The translations under genes and the position numbers were made by a program. The notes under the pieces were generated by a model. That model saw only the letters and a list, made by a program, of their open reading frames with translations. It was not told the origin of the DNA and did not search any database. Shown here in pieces: positions 54,165 through 63,396 of a stretch of DNA of 64,000 nt. Every line of letters begins with the position of its first letter. Position 1 is the stretch's first letter. Source of the stretch: an uncultured Bacteroidales bacterium (GTDB lineage: Bacteria > Bacteroidota > Bacteroidia > Bacteroidales > UBA932); the NCBI GenBank assembly GCA_944323845.1, contig CALUUA010000004.1, positions 1 through 64,000 on the forward strand, given 5' to 3'.

Positions 54165-56996
54165 TCATTTTTCAGATAGTGTGAAATCCGGACCTGTTAC
54201 GGTGTTCCCGGCCATGTCGGCGGCCGATATCCTGAAGTCCATCTTCTTCGTGTCTGCCGGCACCGGCAGGGAAAATTCATAAGGGTAGCTCACGTCTTCC
54301 GCGCTCTGCCACTGTCCGCCGTCATACCTGTATTCCAGCGACACTTTCCTGTATTTGGAATCGTCGTCGCGCAGGAAGATATATGCGGTCTTCAGTTCGG
54401 CTCCCATGTCTATCAGCAGGGCTGACATGTTCCCGAAGTCTGATCCGAACGAGGAGTGTTTCCATTTCCTGCCTTTGTCCGCGAATTTTTCCTGAAGGCC
54501 GGCTTTTACGGGGCAGTCCTTTATGATCAGGGAGCTTATTCCTTTGGCCGGTACATTGACAGAGGTTTCCCCGTCCGTTATCATGACTTTCCCTGTTTTT
54601 CCGTCCGCGTTCCAGACTTCGGCTTCCACTGTCTTTCCCTTGAGGGCAGGAACCTTCCGCGTGTCTATCCTGACAGTGCTGAGGATATCTTCTCCGCACT
54701 GGTTCATGAATGCCAGACACAGGGAATTGTCAGTCCTTGCGGCCAGCCAGTTCAGTTCGACATTGCCGGCGGACACCAGACCGGCCGGCATCCATAGCCA
54801 GGCATTCCTTTCGGAATAGAAGGTGCCTGCGCCGCAGCCGTAGAACCTGTTCTGCAGATAGCTGTAGCCGTCGATGTGCAGTGACGGGAAGCTGATCCGT
54901 TCTCCGGACTTGTCGAAGGCATCCGTGACCAGATAGTCGATAAGGATGGAAATGTGAGGAAACGGATGGTTGTAGTGGAATGATGACGCACTGATTTCGT
55001 CATGCCAGTGATAAGGGAAGTCCAGCTGTTCGTATGCCGTATTCCTCATGGTGTTGATGTGGTATCCCGGGAAATTCCGGTATCGGCCGACTACTGCCGA
55101 CCTGGCGATGTCCCGCAGGAATGTGTCGCCGGTGTAGTGCGCAAGTTTCAGGAAATACGGGGCGTGATGAGCCATGAATACGGCCCGGTGTCCTATTCCC
55201 GTGGTCGAGGATTCTGCGGTAAGCCCGATTTCGGACAGTCTCCATGCTTCCACAGTCTCCTCGGGTGCGTATTGCTGCGGGATTCCGCGTCTTTTCAGAT
55301 ACCAGTACCACGGAGCCTTGTTCCCGATGTTGACGGTGATTTTTTCATCCGGTATTGCCGGACACATCCAGATGAACATGGAGTAATACCTTGCCGCCCT
55401 GTGAGAGGCCTCGAGGTAGGCTTTGTCTCCTGTCGTCTCGTACAGGTCGAGAAGGGCGATGTATTTCGGCACGTAGCTGGTCCAGAAAAATTCGGACTTC
55501 AGAGTGGTGAGCATGGTGCAGGCCGTGGTCGTCAGATAGCGGTCCGCCCCTCTGACAGCCCAGTCGAGGTATGCCTCATCTCCTGTACTCCTGTACATGG
55601 ACAGGGCATCGTTCCACAGTCCTCTTCCCGGCTGGCGTTCTGAGGCCGGCTTGTATCTGTAGAATTTGTCTTCAGCCCAGTCCTTGAGAAATCCGCAGTT
55701 TCCGCCGGACAGACTGTAAAGCGCGATGAGTTCGGATGTCGGGGCGCAAGGCCTGCCGAGTTTTCTGGACGGATTCTGCACTTTCTGCGTGGTATCCAGA
55801 CAGAACAGGGTATTGTCTCTGGACAGCATGTACTCCATGACAGGCAGCGCCCTGTCTCTGTACAGGGAATCGTTGTCCGTCACGAGCGCGATGGACAGCG
55901 GGTGCAGTGAACTGACATTCTTCACCGAGCCGGGGACGTCTGTGGAATACGAGCAGCCTTTCAGAGAGTCGATGAAGTTGCTGTACGGTGTCAGTGTCCA
56001 CTTCACCATGTTTTCGATGATCTGATTCGTGGAGGCGATACAGTTCCTGCGGTAATCCTTGAATCCGAACATGGAGCGCGCCACTTCGGAATATGTTTCG
56101 GGGATGGCGGAGGCGGAGACTACGAGATGCAGTTTCATGGCGAAGTCTTCCCCGCCTTTCATGAAGGAGTTTTCTCCGCCGAGGGCCGGCGCGGCTATCA
56201 TCGGCTGTGCGTCCCCGTCCATGTTCCGGAGCAGGACGCCGAAGCCGTTGTTGTTTTCTCTGGACGGAAGAGGCTGGAACGGAAGTTCGGAGCTGTCTGC
56301 CATCACACCCCATGTACACTTCCCGTCAGATACCATGGTCCCCGGCAGGGAGCACTGGAACGCCAGAGTCAGATAGCTGGCCTCGGGGAATCTTTTCTGC
56401 TGCCATACCATAGGCTGCCACACTTCCGCGGCAGATTCTATCGTGCATGACGGGGCACCCGTATAGATGATGGAATAGAATCCGTCTTTCCCGGCGGTGA
56501 ATCTGTAGGAAACGGCAGGATATGCCGAGCCGTCGTCATAGACGGAAACGTCCAGTTTCCCGTAATCCTCCGCCTGCATGGTCAGTTTCAGGGTGTCGCC
56601 GTCCATTCCGGAATACACTTTGCCGAACTGTATGTTCCTGCCTGAATGGAAATAGTCTCCTGTCAGCCGGAAAGCCGATTTTTTCTGCAGGTCTTCGTCT
56701 ATTCCGTCTCCTCCCTGGGAGGCTGAAGTTTTCCTTTCCCTGAAAATCTTGTCTTCAGGGATATCCTGAGCCTTCCACACGGGGACGAAATATCTGCATT
56801 CGGCCAGATTCTTGAGCTGCATCCCCGGATCATCCTCCCTGTAGATCAGCATGAACTCGGGGCGGAATATGATTCCGTTTCCGCCGCATGACACGGTTAT
56901 CCTTCCGTCAGGGGTCATTCCCAGTTCATTGCTGTCATTCCCGTATATCGGGAGTGACAGCAATGCCATCAATATCAGACAGGTCCTTTTGAACAT
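54165..56996 (-). CDS. Large secreted protein, putative (alpha/alpha) toroid carbohydrate-active protein
   Basis: 943 residues with a cleavable signal peptide (ending near PIYGND) instead of a lipobox. It shares with the downstream paralogue the blocks YSTDVPGSVKNVSSLHPL, GHRAVFMAHHAPYF and FPGYHINT, plus a SYPYEFSLPVP segment in the C-terminal beta domain, so the two arose by tandem duplication. One copy is lipid-anchored and the other soluble, suggesting sequential surface and periplasmic steps. Family and catalytic residues not recognised. Confidence 0.55.
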   Translation of the reverse strand: MFKRTCLILMALLSLPIYGNDSNELGMTPDGRITVSCGGNGIIFRPEFMLIYREDDPGMQLKNLAECRYFVPVWKAQDIPEDKIFRERKTSASQGGDGIDEDLQKKSAFRLTGDYFHSGRNIQFGKVYSGMDGDTLKLTMQAEDYGKLDVSVYDDGSAYPAVSYRFTAGKDGFYSIIYTGAPSCTIESAAEVWQPMVWQQKRFPEASYLTLAFQCSLPGTMVSDGKCTWGVMADSSELPFQPLPSRENNNGFGVLLRNMDGDAQPMIAAPALGGENSFMKGGEDFAMKLHLVVSASAIPETYSEVARSMFGFKDYRRNCIASTNQIIENMVKWTLTPYSNFIDSLKGCSYSTDVPGSVKNVSSLHPLSIALVTDNDSLYRDRALPVMEYMLSRDNTLFCLDTTQKVQNPSRKLGRPCAPTSELIALYSLSGGNCGFLKDWAEDKFYRYKPASERQPGRGLWNDALSMYRSTGDEAYLDWAVRGADRYLTTTACTMLTTLKSEFFWTSYVPKYIALLDLYETTGDKAYLEASHRAARYYSMFIWMCPAIPDEKITVNIGNKAPWYWYLKRRGIPQQYAPEETVEAWRLSEIGLTAESSTTGIGHRAVFMAHHAPYFLKLAHYTGDTFLRDIARSAVVGRYRNFPGYHINTMRNTAYEQLDFPYHWHDEISASSFHYNHPFPHISILIDYLVTDAFDKSGERISFPSLHIDGYSYLQNRFYGCGAGTFYSERNAWLWMPAGLVSAGNVELNWLAARTDNSLCLAFMNQCGEDILSTVRIDTRKVPALKGKTVEAEVWNADGKTGKVMITDGETSVNVPAKGISSLIIKDCPVKAGLQEKFADKGRKWKHSSFGSDFGNMSALLIDMGAELKTAYIFLRDDDSKYRKVSLEYRYDGGQWQSAEDVSYPYEFSLPVPADTKKMDFRISAADMAGNTVTGPDFTLSEK

Positions 56997-57014
56997 GGCT
57001 TACCGTATTTGGAA

Positions 57015-58592
57015 TTAATTCGTATATCCCGGATTGTTCTCCATCGGGTTGGTCTGGAGTTCTATGGCAGGTATCGGCCACAGATAGCCTTTGGCTTCAT
57101 TGAAAGTCCTTTCCATGAATACCTTACTGGTGTAGTAGATAATCGGGTTTTCCGGGTCGTCAGGGTTTTCCCTTTCGGCCTTTACCGCCGCATAGCAGTC
57201 TGTCAGGACTTCCGGACCTATCTTCCATCTCCTGACATCGGAGTTGCGCAGGCCTTCGAATGCGAATTCCACCCTCCTTTCATGTCTGATCACTTCGCGG
57301 AGCTCGTCCCGGGACAAAGCCCCGTCCTTTCCTTCGACTTCTTCTATGATCGGCATCATCACATCGCCGCGCTGTCTGATTCTGTTGACGATTCCGACCA
57401 CTTCGTCATAATCATAGGTGCCGGTTTCCACTAAAGCTTCCGCCAGCATAAGCAGGACGTCCGCATAACGGAGCAGAGGGAAGTCCACTTCATCGTTCCT
57501 GTGGACTTTGGCGGCATTCGCGTCATCATCCACGAATTTCTGGAGCTTGTAGCCAGTGCTTTCGGCTCCGGTCATGCTTCCCTGATCCACCTTGATGGTG
57601 AACAGCAGCCTCGGATCCCTGTTCGAATACGGGGTCAGATCCGAGTATCCTGAACCGGGAGCGTCGAAACGAAGCCCTGTATCCTGCATGTAGTATTCAT
57701 CCACGAGGTTCTGCGAGACCATGTAGGCGCTGAATGCGGAATACTTGGTCCAGAATATGCCGGAAAGGTCTTCTTCGCTCCTTCCTGCCACGAATTGCTG
57801 CTGGAAGATGTACTCCTTGTTCGTGCGTTCCACTTCCGGGGTGAAAAGTTCTTCGTAGCTCGGGTGGAGGTCATAGATGTTCAGGTCCATGACTTTCCTG
57901 CAGGCGTCTATGCACCAGTCATACTTGTAGTTGTAGAGACATATCCTGGCTTTCAGGGCGTAAGCCGCACCCTTCGTGGCTCTTCCGAAGTCGGAGGTTT
58001 CCGAATATTCCGGCGGGAGTATTTCGGCGGCCTCGTCCAGATCCAGCAGGATGTTGTTGAGTATGATGTTCTTGTCCACGCGCGGACTTATCTTTTCCTT
58101 CAGGCCTTCTATTTCAGTCCGGTACGGGACATCTCCGTAGAACTCGATAAGGTCTGCATAGTAGTAGGCTCTAAGGAATTTGGCTTCAGCCACATACCTG
58201 TCGCGCAGGGTTTCGCCCAGATCCGACACTAACGGTGCATAGTAGATGACGGAGTTTGCCCTCAATATGCCCTCATAGTCCCTGACCCATTTGGCGGTCT
58301 CGAAATATCCGTCATATGATGTCTGCGTGCCCCTCCACATCTGTAGTTCGCCATAGGTAGGGCTGTTGCAGAATCCGTCATCGCACATGAAGTCCTGCGA
58401 TGTAGGCATCAGCATGTCACCTTCCTGCCATATCAGCGACCTGTATGTCCCGGTGAGCAGTTTCTTCACGTCTTCCCCAGTGGATATGTCGTCAGGGGTG
58501 AAGAAGGCTATCGGCTTGCGCTCCAGAAAGTCCGAGCAGGATGCCAGAACGAGGGCTGCGCCCAATATTAACGATATCTTGGTGTTTCTCAT
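57015..58592 (-). CDS. SusD/RagB family nutrient-binding lipoprotein
   Basis: 525 residues. Lipobox LASC gives lipid Cys19, followed by SDFLERKPIAFFTPDD, the classical SusD start. TPR-like helices follow, with RDRYVAEAKFLRAYYYADLI as a strong SusD motif, and the C-terminal part contains LWPIPAIELQTNP. It is a surface lid that captures glycan for the SusC channel. It lies 14 bp after the SusC gene. Confidence 0.95.
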   Translation of the reverse strand: MRNTKISLILGAALVLASCSDFLERKPIAFFTPDDISTGEDVKKLLTGTYRSLIWQEGDMLMPTSQDFMCDDGFCNSPTYGELQMWRGTQTSYDGYFETAKWVRDYEGILRANSVIYYAPLVSDLGETLRDRYVAEAKFLRAYYYADLIEFYGDVPYRTEIEGLKEKISPRVDKNIILNNILLDLDEAAEILPPEYSETSDFGRATKGAAYALKARICLYNYKYDWCIDACRKVMDLNIYDLHPSYEELFTPEVERTNKEYIFQQQFVAGRSEEDLSGIFWTKYSAFSAYMVSQNLVDEYYMQDTGLRFDAPGSGYSDLTPYSNRDPRLLFTIKVDQGSMTGAESTGYKLQKFVDDDANAAKVHRNDEVDFPLLRYADVLLMLAEALVETGTYDYDEVVGIVNRIRQRGDVMMPIIEEVEGKDGALSRDELREVIRHERRVEFAFEGLRNSDVRRWKIGPEVLTDCYAAVKAERENPDDPENPIIYYTSKVFMERTFNEAKGYLWPIPAIELQTNPMENNPGYTN

Positions 58593-58606
58593 GGTCCGGA
58601 AATCAA

Positions 58607-61600
58607 TTAAAAGTTAAGAATAAGTCCGCCGGTGAAGCTTTTTATGAGCGGGTAGGAAGTGATCGTACCGTTCGTCACATTCCGTTCAGGATCCCATCCT
58701 TTCGGGAAAGACGTGATGGTGAACAGGTTTTCTCCCGAGAGGAAGAGGCTCAGCCCGCTTACCTTTATCTTGTCGAGGAAGCCACCCTTGAAAGTGTATC
58801 CGAGCTGGATGTTCTTGATTCTAAGGTAAGCCGCATCGTAGACATCGTAGCTGGAGATTATGGCCAGCCTTTCCTTATCGGCATACAGGCATCTGTAGTT
58901 CGGGGTGGCTTCCGTCCATCTGCGGTTCACATAGTCGGAAAATATCTGTCCGGTAAACGCGCTGCTGTACGGCGAGGCGGTCTGCAGATAGACGAGCGAT
59001 CTTCCCTGTCCCTGTGCCAGAATGGACAGGCTGAAACCCTTGTATTCGAAGCCGAGAGTGAAGGCATACTGCACTTCAGGACGGCCGTTTCCGAGTCTGA
59101 CGATGTCGTTCGTGGTAATTTCGTTGTCACCGTCCTGATCCTCCATCAGAAGGTCTCCCGGTCTCGGGTTAGGATGCAGTGTGGTGGTCGTCTTGCCCGG
59201 CTTGAGCTGGTAATCCCTCTCCATGTGCGGAATCGAAGGATCGCTGTTGTCCTGCCAGGTGAAGTCATCCACCTGATAAACGCCGATGGCCTTGTAGCCG
59301 TAGAGGGACATGAACGGTTGGCCGACTTCGGACCTTACCCGGCCGTCTGTCGTGTGCCACTGGTCAGCGTTGCCGCCGAGGCTGAGCACCTTGTTCTTGA
59401 CGAAGCCGACGTTCGCGCTGGCGGAGATGCTCACGTCAGTGTTGAAATAATGCTTCCAGTCGAAGGTCACTTCGAAACCTTCGTTCTGCATTGCTCCGGC
59501 ATTTATGGCAGGAGCATTCTCTCCTATACCGAGAGACAGCGGCTGGTAGACTTTCGAGAGCATGTCGGTGGTCTTCTTCTTGAAGTATTCCGCGGAAACG
59601 GTGAATTCACGCAGGAAGGAGAAGTCGATGCCGACATTGAGCTGGCCTATGCTTTCCCATGTCGTGTACGGGTTCGCGAGCACGGAATATCCGTATCCTG
59701 TGGAGACCGTACCTCCGAAGGAGTAGTTGTCCTGAGGGTTGATCCTGTCGGAGAAGGCATAATAGTTCCCTGATACGAGATAGTTCCCGAGGATACCGTA
59801 TGAAGCCCTGATTTTCAGGTCATCCAGCCATCTGGCGTTCCGCATGAAAGGTTCTTTCGAGATTCTCCATGCAAGGGCGATAGACGGGGAGTTGAAGTAT
59901 CTGTACCCCTTGGCGAATACGGAACTGCCGTCCCGCCTGAAGTTGGCTTCGAGCAGATATTTCCCGTCGTAGTCATAGGAGATACGGCCGAAATACGACA
60001 TGATGGCATATTCGTTCTGGCTGGCGTCCACCGTGATGGTGGTAGGGTCGAGCAGGCTTATCAGAGGCTCGTTCTTGCTGAGGTCATAGCCGTGTACGCT
60101 GTGGGAGTCATTGTAGTTTTCCATGGTCTCGAAACCGGCGAGGATTTCGAGGTTATGTTTGCCGAAACTCTTGTTGTACGTGCCTATGACATTGAAGATA
60201 TTCCTTTTGGTACCGCTGTCGGTCTGGGTGAGGTCGGCCCTCCTTGTAGTTACCGAGGTTATTTCCTCGCTCGCCGCAATCTGGTATTTCGGGATGTACT
60301 TGGTGTAGCTCGTGCTGTTGTTCCGCATGTTGTAGTTGACGGTGAACACCAGACCCTTTATCGGCTGAAGCTTGGCAGTGAATATGGTGCTGAGCTCGTT
60401 GAAATCCTTGTCATTTCCGCCTCCGAGTTCCTCTATCGCGTAGAATGCTGAGCCGCCGCCGTACATGGTGCGTTCGCCGTCATCTCCCTTGAAATAGAGG
60501 ATAGGCCTGTTCTGAAGATACCTCTGGACTATGGAGTTCGCGCTCTGGGCCTCGTGGCTGGAGGTGGTCCTGCCCATGATGTTTATTCCGAGGGTCAGCC
60601 TTTTTTCCCAGAAATGGACGTTCACCTTTGTCTTGTAGGTGAACTTGTTCGCCTTGGTCGAATAGACCACGCCTTTCTGGTCCTGGTATCCGACGGACAC
60701 GGCATAGTCATACCGCTCTCCGGCTCCGGACATGTTCACAAAGTGGTCCTGCATGAATCCGTTCCTGTATATGAGGTCTTTCCAGTCTACCGGGGTCTTT
60801 TCCCCGTTTACCCACTGCTGTCTGGTGGTTTCGGAATATTTCGGATTGAGACCGCTGTTCAGGAAGGCTTCGTTTGCAAGGTCGATGTATTGTACAGGGT
60901 CATTCACCACATTTGGGAGCCTTGTGGCCATCTGCAGCGAGAAAGAGTTCGAATAGTTGATCCTCATTCCGCGCTTTCCCTCTTTCGATGTGATGATGAT
61001 TACGCCTGCTGCGGCTCTGGCTCCGTAGATGGCTGCCGATGAAGCGTCTTTCAGCACCGATACGGATTCGATATCCTTCGGGTTTATCGAACCCAGACTG
61101 GACTCCACGCCGTCGATGATCACCAGAGGGTCGTTGTTGTTGTCGATGGAGGTGATACCCCTGACCCTGATTTCGGACGTCGTTGCCCCGGGCTGTGCCG
61201 AAGTCTGCGTCATCATCACTCCGGCCATCTTTCCCTGCAGGAGGAGGTCGGCGCTGCTGAGAGCCCTCATGTTCACGTCATCCACGGTAGCGGTGGATAC
61301 TGCACCCAGCAGGTTCTCTTTCTTCTTCGACGAGTATCCGATCACCACCATTTCTTCCAGCATGTTGGCATCGGGCAGGAGTTCCACATCGTATTTGTCG
61401 GTCTTGCCGTCGATGCGTATCGACTGCTGCTGGAATCCGATATAAGATATTTCCAGCGTAGCGTCATCGGACGGTATCTCTATCGAGAATTTTCCGTCGA
61501 TGTCGGTATATGTCCCGGTCCTGGTCCCCTTGATGAGGATGGATGCGCCGGGCAGCGGTTCGGATGTTTCCGCTTCCGTCACGGTACCTGATATGACTCT

Positions 61601-61684
61601 CGTCTTGCCGTCTTGGGCGTTGAGGGAGACTGCCGTCAGGCACAGCAGGCACAGTAATACTGCCGTTATTCTGGTCATAGTCAT
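58607..61684 (-). CDS. SusC/RagA family TonB-linked outer-membrane protein
   Basis: 1025 residues from ATG 61684 (MTMTRITAVLLCLLCLTAVS signal peptide; a second ATG lies two codons later). A CarboxypepD_reg-like domain (VISGTVTEAETSEPLPGASI) is followed by a plug domain (LLQGKMAGVMMTQTSAQPGA, SIDNNNDPLVIIDGVE) and a 22-strand-type barrel ending SFTGGLILNF. It imports bound oligosaccharide in a TonB-dependent way with the SusD partner. The reading frame runs on upstream of 61684, but that part overlaps the preceding gene and lacks a signal peptide. Confidence 0.95.
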   Translation of the reverse strand: MTMTRITAVLLCLLCLTAVSLNAQDGKTRVISGTVTEAETSEPLPGASILIKGTRTGTYTDIDGKFSIEIPSDDATLEISYIGFQQQSIRIDGKTDKYDVELLPDANMLEEMVVIGYSSKKKENLLGAVSTATVDDVNMRALSSADLLLQGKMAGVMMTQTSAQPGATTSEIRVRGITSIDNNNDPLVIIDGVESSLGSINPKDIESVSVLKDASSAAIYGARAAAGVIIITSKEGKRGMRINYSNSFSLQMATRLPNVVNDPVQYIDLANEAFLNSGLNPKYSETTRQQWVNGEKTPVDWKDLIYRNGFMQDHFVNMSGAGERYDYAVSVGYQDQKGVVYSTKANKFTYKTKVNVHFWEKRLTLGINIMGRTTSSHEAQSANSIVQRYLQNRPILYFKGDDGERTMYGGGSAFYAIEELGGGNDKDFNELSTIFTAKLQPIKGLVFTVNYNMRNNSTSYTKYIPKYQIAASEEITSVTTRRADLTQTDSGTKRNIFNVIGTYNKSFGKHNLEILAGFETMENYNDSHSVHGYDLSKNEPLISLLDPTTITVDASQNEYAIMSYFGRISYDYDGKYLLEANFRRDGSSVFAKGYRYFNSPSIALAWRISKEPFMRNARWLDDLKIRASYGILGNYLVSGNYYAFSDRINPQDNYSFGGTVSTGYGYSVLANPYTTWESIGQLNVGIDFSFLREFTVSAEYFKKKTTDMLSKVYQPLSLGIGENAPAINAGAMQNEGFEVTFDWKHYFNTDVSISASANVGFVKNKVLSLGGNADQWHTTDGRVRSEVGQPFMSLYGYKAIGVYQVDDFTWQDNSDPSIPHMERDYQLKPGKTTTTLHPNPRPGDLLMEDQDGDNEITTNDIVRLGNGRPEVQYAFTLGFEYKGFSLSILAQGQGRSLVYLQTASPYSSAFTGQIFSDYVNRRWTEATPNYRCLYADKERLAIISSYDVYDAAYLRIKNIQLGYTFKGGFLDKIKVSGLSLFLSGENLFTITSFPKGWDPERNVTNGTITSYPLIKSFTGGLILNF

Positions 61685-61704
61685 AATGTTGGATTGGTGG
61701 TACT

Positions 61705-63240
61705 TCAGTCTTTGATACATCTTACAGGATAGCCGTTGGCCTTGTGCTGGCCTGCAATCCTGAAGTTGTTGCCGGTATTCTGGATTCTCATAGGCCAGCC
61801 GTTGTTGTCGCTCTGGGCTGAGTTCGTCCACAGCATTATCCAGCCGCCCAGATTCGAGAGGGTCTCGTAACCGACATCGGTGTTGGCCCTGTTTCCGGAG
61901 AACGGAATGTACGGAGGGTTGTTCGCCATGGTCTCGGTAGCGTTTGCCATACTGTTTCCGTTCGTGTTGTAGACCAATTTGTCTAAACCGGCCACGGCTG
62001 CCACCAGCTGGTGGAACTCGACGATGGTCGGCACCCTGTATCCGTAAGGGCACGGGTTGTTGGCCTGGGCCGGATCATCGAGAGGCGCCGCGTGCGACAT
62101 GTTGGTGAACTGTTCTTCAGTGGCAGTGCCGGTAGAGGCTATGGTGTACTGGCTGCCTCCCCAGAAACTTTCCTTCGTGTTTTCAGCCCAGTCATAGCTG
62201 ACGGAGATGAAGCTGGAGTGGCCCGCATCCCGTCTGTCTGCAGCCTTGACCGTGACATAGTCGGTCAGGGTGTAGCCTCTGCCGTTTTCTCCGAGGATTT
62301 CGCTCCACTTCACCTTCTCGTGTCCGTCAGCCTTTCTGGACCACTGGAACAGCGAGCCGAATGACAGGGAATCCTTGTAGGCATCGTTCATGCCCGGCGC
62401 AGATTCGGTGGCGCGTCTTTCTGCTCCAAGATTCCTGTCCAGCCATGTCTGGATTTCCGTCGCACCGGTTCTGGCTCCGGTCCTGTCCAGTACAGGTACT
62501 TCTATTTCGATCTGACCATAGGTCTTCTTGTAATATCCGTCATCGAACTGAGGCCCTGTCATGTCGTACAGCGCATCCTTGATTTCGTTTCCCGGGACAG
62601 TGAAACGGCATTCGGCGAAAGCCCCGCCGCCGTCGATGGCCTCGCATCTGACAGTGGCTTCCCCTCCGCCTATGATCCTGACTTCACCGGCATCGCTGAC
62701 CTGTACCACGAAGAGGTCGCTTGAAGACCATTTTACAGTCTCGATGGTGACAGGAACATCGGGGTCGGTGGCTTCAAGCGTGGCTGCAAGGGTGACAGGC
62801 GCGTCGGAAATGTCCGTAAAATCGTGTTGTGTCTCGCTCAAGGTGATACTCTTGATAGGATTTTCAGCCACGTATGGCGTCACGAGAACATTTGCTACAG
62901 CCCTTTTCCTTCCGTTCACAAGTTCCGCTCCTACGATGGCCTCTCCTTCGGCCAGAGCTGTCATAAGTCCCGTCTCCGAGACTGATACTATGTCAGGGTC
63001 GGATGTGATCCAGATATAGTCCGTATCCAGAGCCGTTTCAGGGAAAAACTCTACTGACAGCTGTGCTGTCCGGGTCCTGACGATTTCATATCCCGTCGCC
63101 GGCATCTCCCCGTCTTCGGAAACATGAAGGATCATCTGTTCGACAGCCAGCCCTTCTTCGGCATCTTCCGGTACCATGTCACATGCCGGAATCATGAAGA
63201 GAGAAAGGGCGGCCGCAATCAAGATAGTGTTAGTTCTCAT
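61705..63240 (-). CDS. Ig-like (Big_2)/FISUMP-domain surface lipoprotein
   Basis: 511 residues. Lipobox FMIPAC gives lipid Cys20. Two Ig-like segments follow (WITSDPDIVSVSETGLMTAL and a second with VKWSSSDLFVVQVS). The C-terminal half matches the Fibrobacter succinogenes major paralogous domain pattern: WLDRNLGAER, CPYGYRVPT and the end NGYPVRCIKD. It is first in the SusC-SusD operon, whereas accessory glycan-binding lipoproteins usually follow SusD. It is probably a surface glycan-binding or adhesion protein. Confidence 0.8.
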   Translation of the reverse strand: MRTNTILIAAALSLFMIPACDMVPEDAEEGLAVEQMILHVSEDGEMPATGYEIVRTRTAQLSVEFFPETALDTDYIWITSDPDIVSVSETGLMTALAEGEAIVGAELVNGRKRAVANVLVTPYVAENPIKSITLSETQHDFTDISDAPVTLAATLEATDPDVPVTIETVKWSSSDLFVVQVSDAGEVRIIGGGEATVRCEAIDGGGAFAECRFTVPGNEIKDALYDMTGPQFDDGYYKKTYGQIEIEVPVLDRTGARTGATEIQTWLDRNLGAERRATESAPGMNDAYKDSLSFGSLFQWSRKADGHEKVKWSEILGENGRGYTLTDYVTVKAADRRDAGHSSFISVSYDWAENTKESFWGGSQYTIASTGTATEEQFTNMSHAAPLDDPAQANNPCPYGYRVPTIVEFHQLVAAVAGLDKLVYNTNGNSMANATETMANNPPYIPFSGNRANTDVGYETLSNLGGWIMLWTNSAQSDNNGWPMRIQNTGNNFRIAGQHKANGYPVRCIKD

Positions 63241-63271
63241 GTTATCAGGCTTTAAGGTGGTTATCTCTATT

Positions 63272-63279
63272 CAAAATTA
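63272..63279 (-). promoter_or_regulatory. -7 promoter element of the SusCD operon
   Basis: On the minus strand TAATTTTG matches TAnnTTTG, 32 bases before the lipoprotein start. A CGTCC-C-GGACG inverted repeat (63294-63304) lies just upstream and may be part of a regulator site. Confidence 0.55.
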
Positions 63280-63396
63280 AGTAAAATAACAGGCGTCCCG
63301 GACGTCCTGCAACCTATAAATCGCCGGTATCGTTCCCGAAATCCCGGTTTCCTTCTTCGCTTTCTCAGGAAAAATTTCATTAATTTTACGACCGTC

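Noticed and set aside
58541..59773. Plus-strand open frame (410 codons) opposite SusC
   Set aside because: Shadow of the SusC barrel coding sequence.
61685..62053. Upstream extension of the SusC reading frame
   Set aside because: It overlaps the FISUMP lipoprotein gene and lacks a signal peptide; ATG 61684 gives a clean one.
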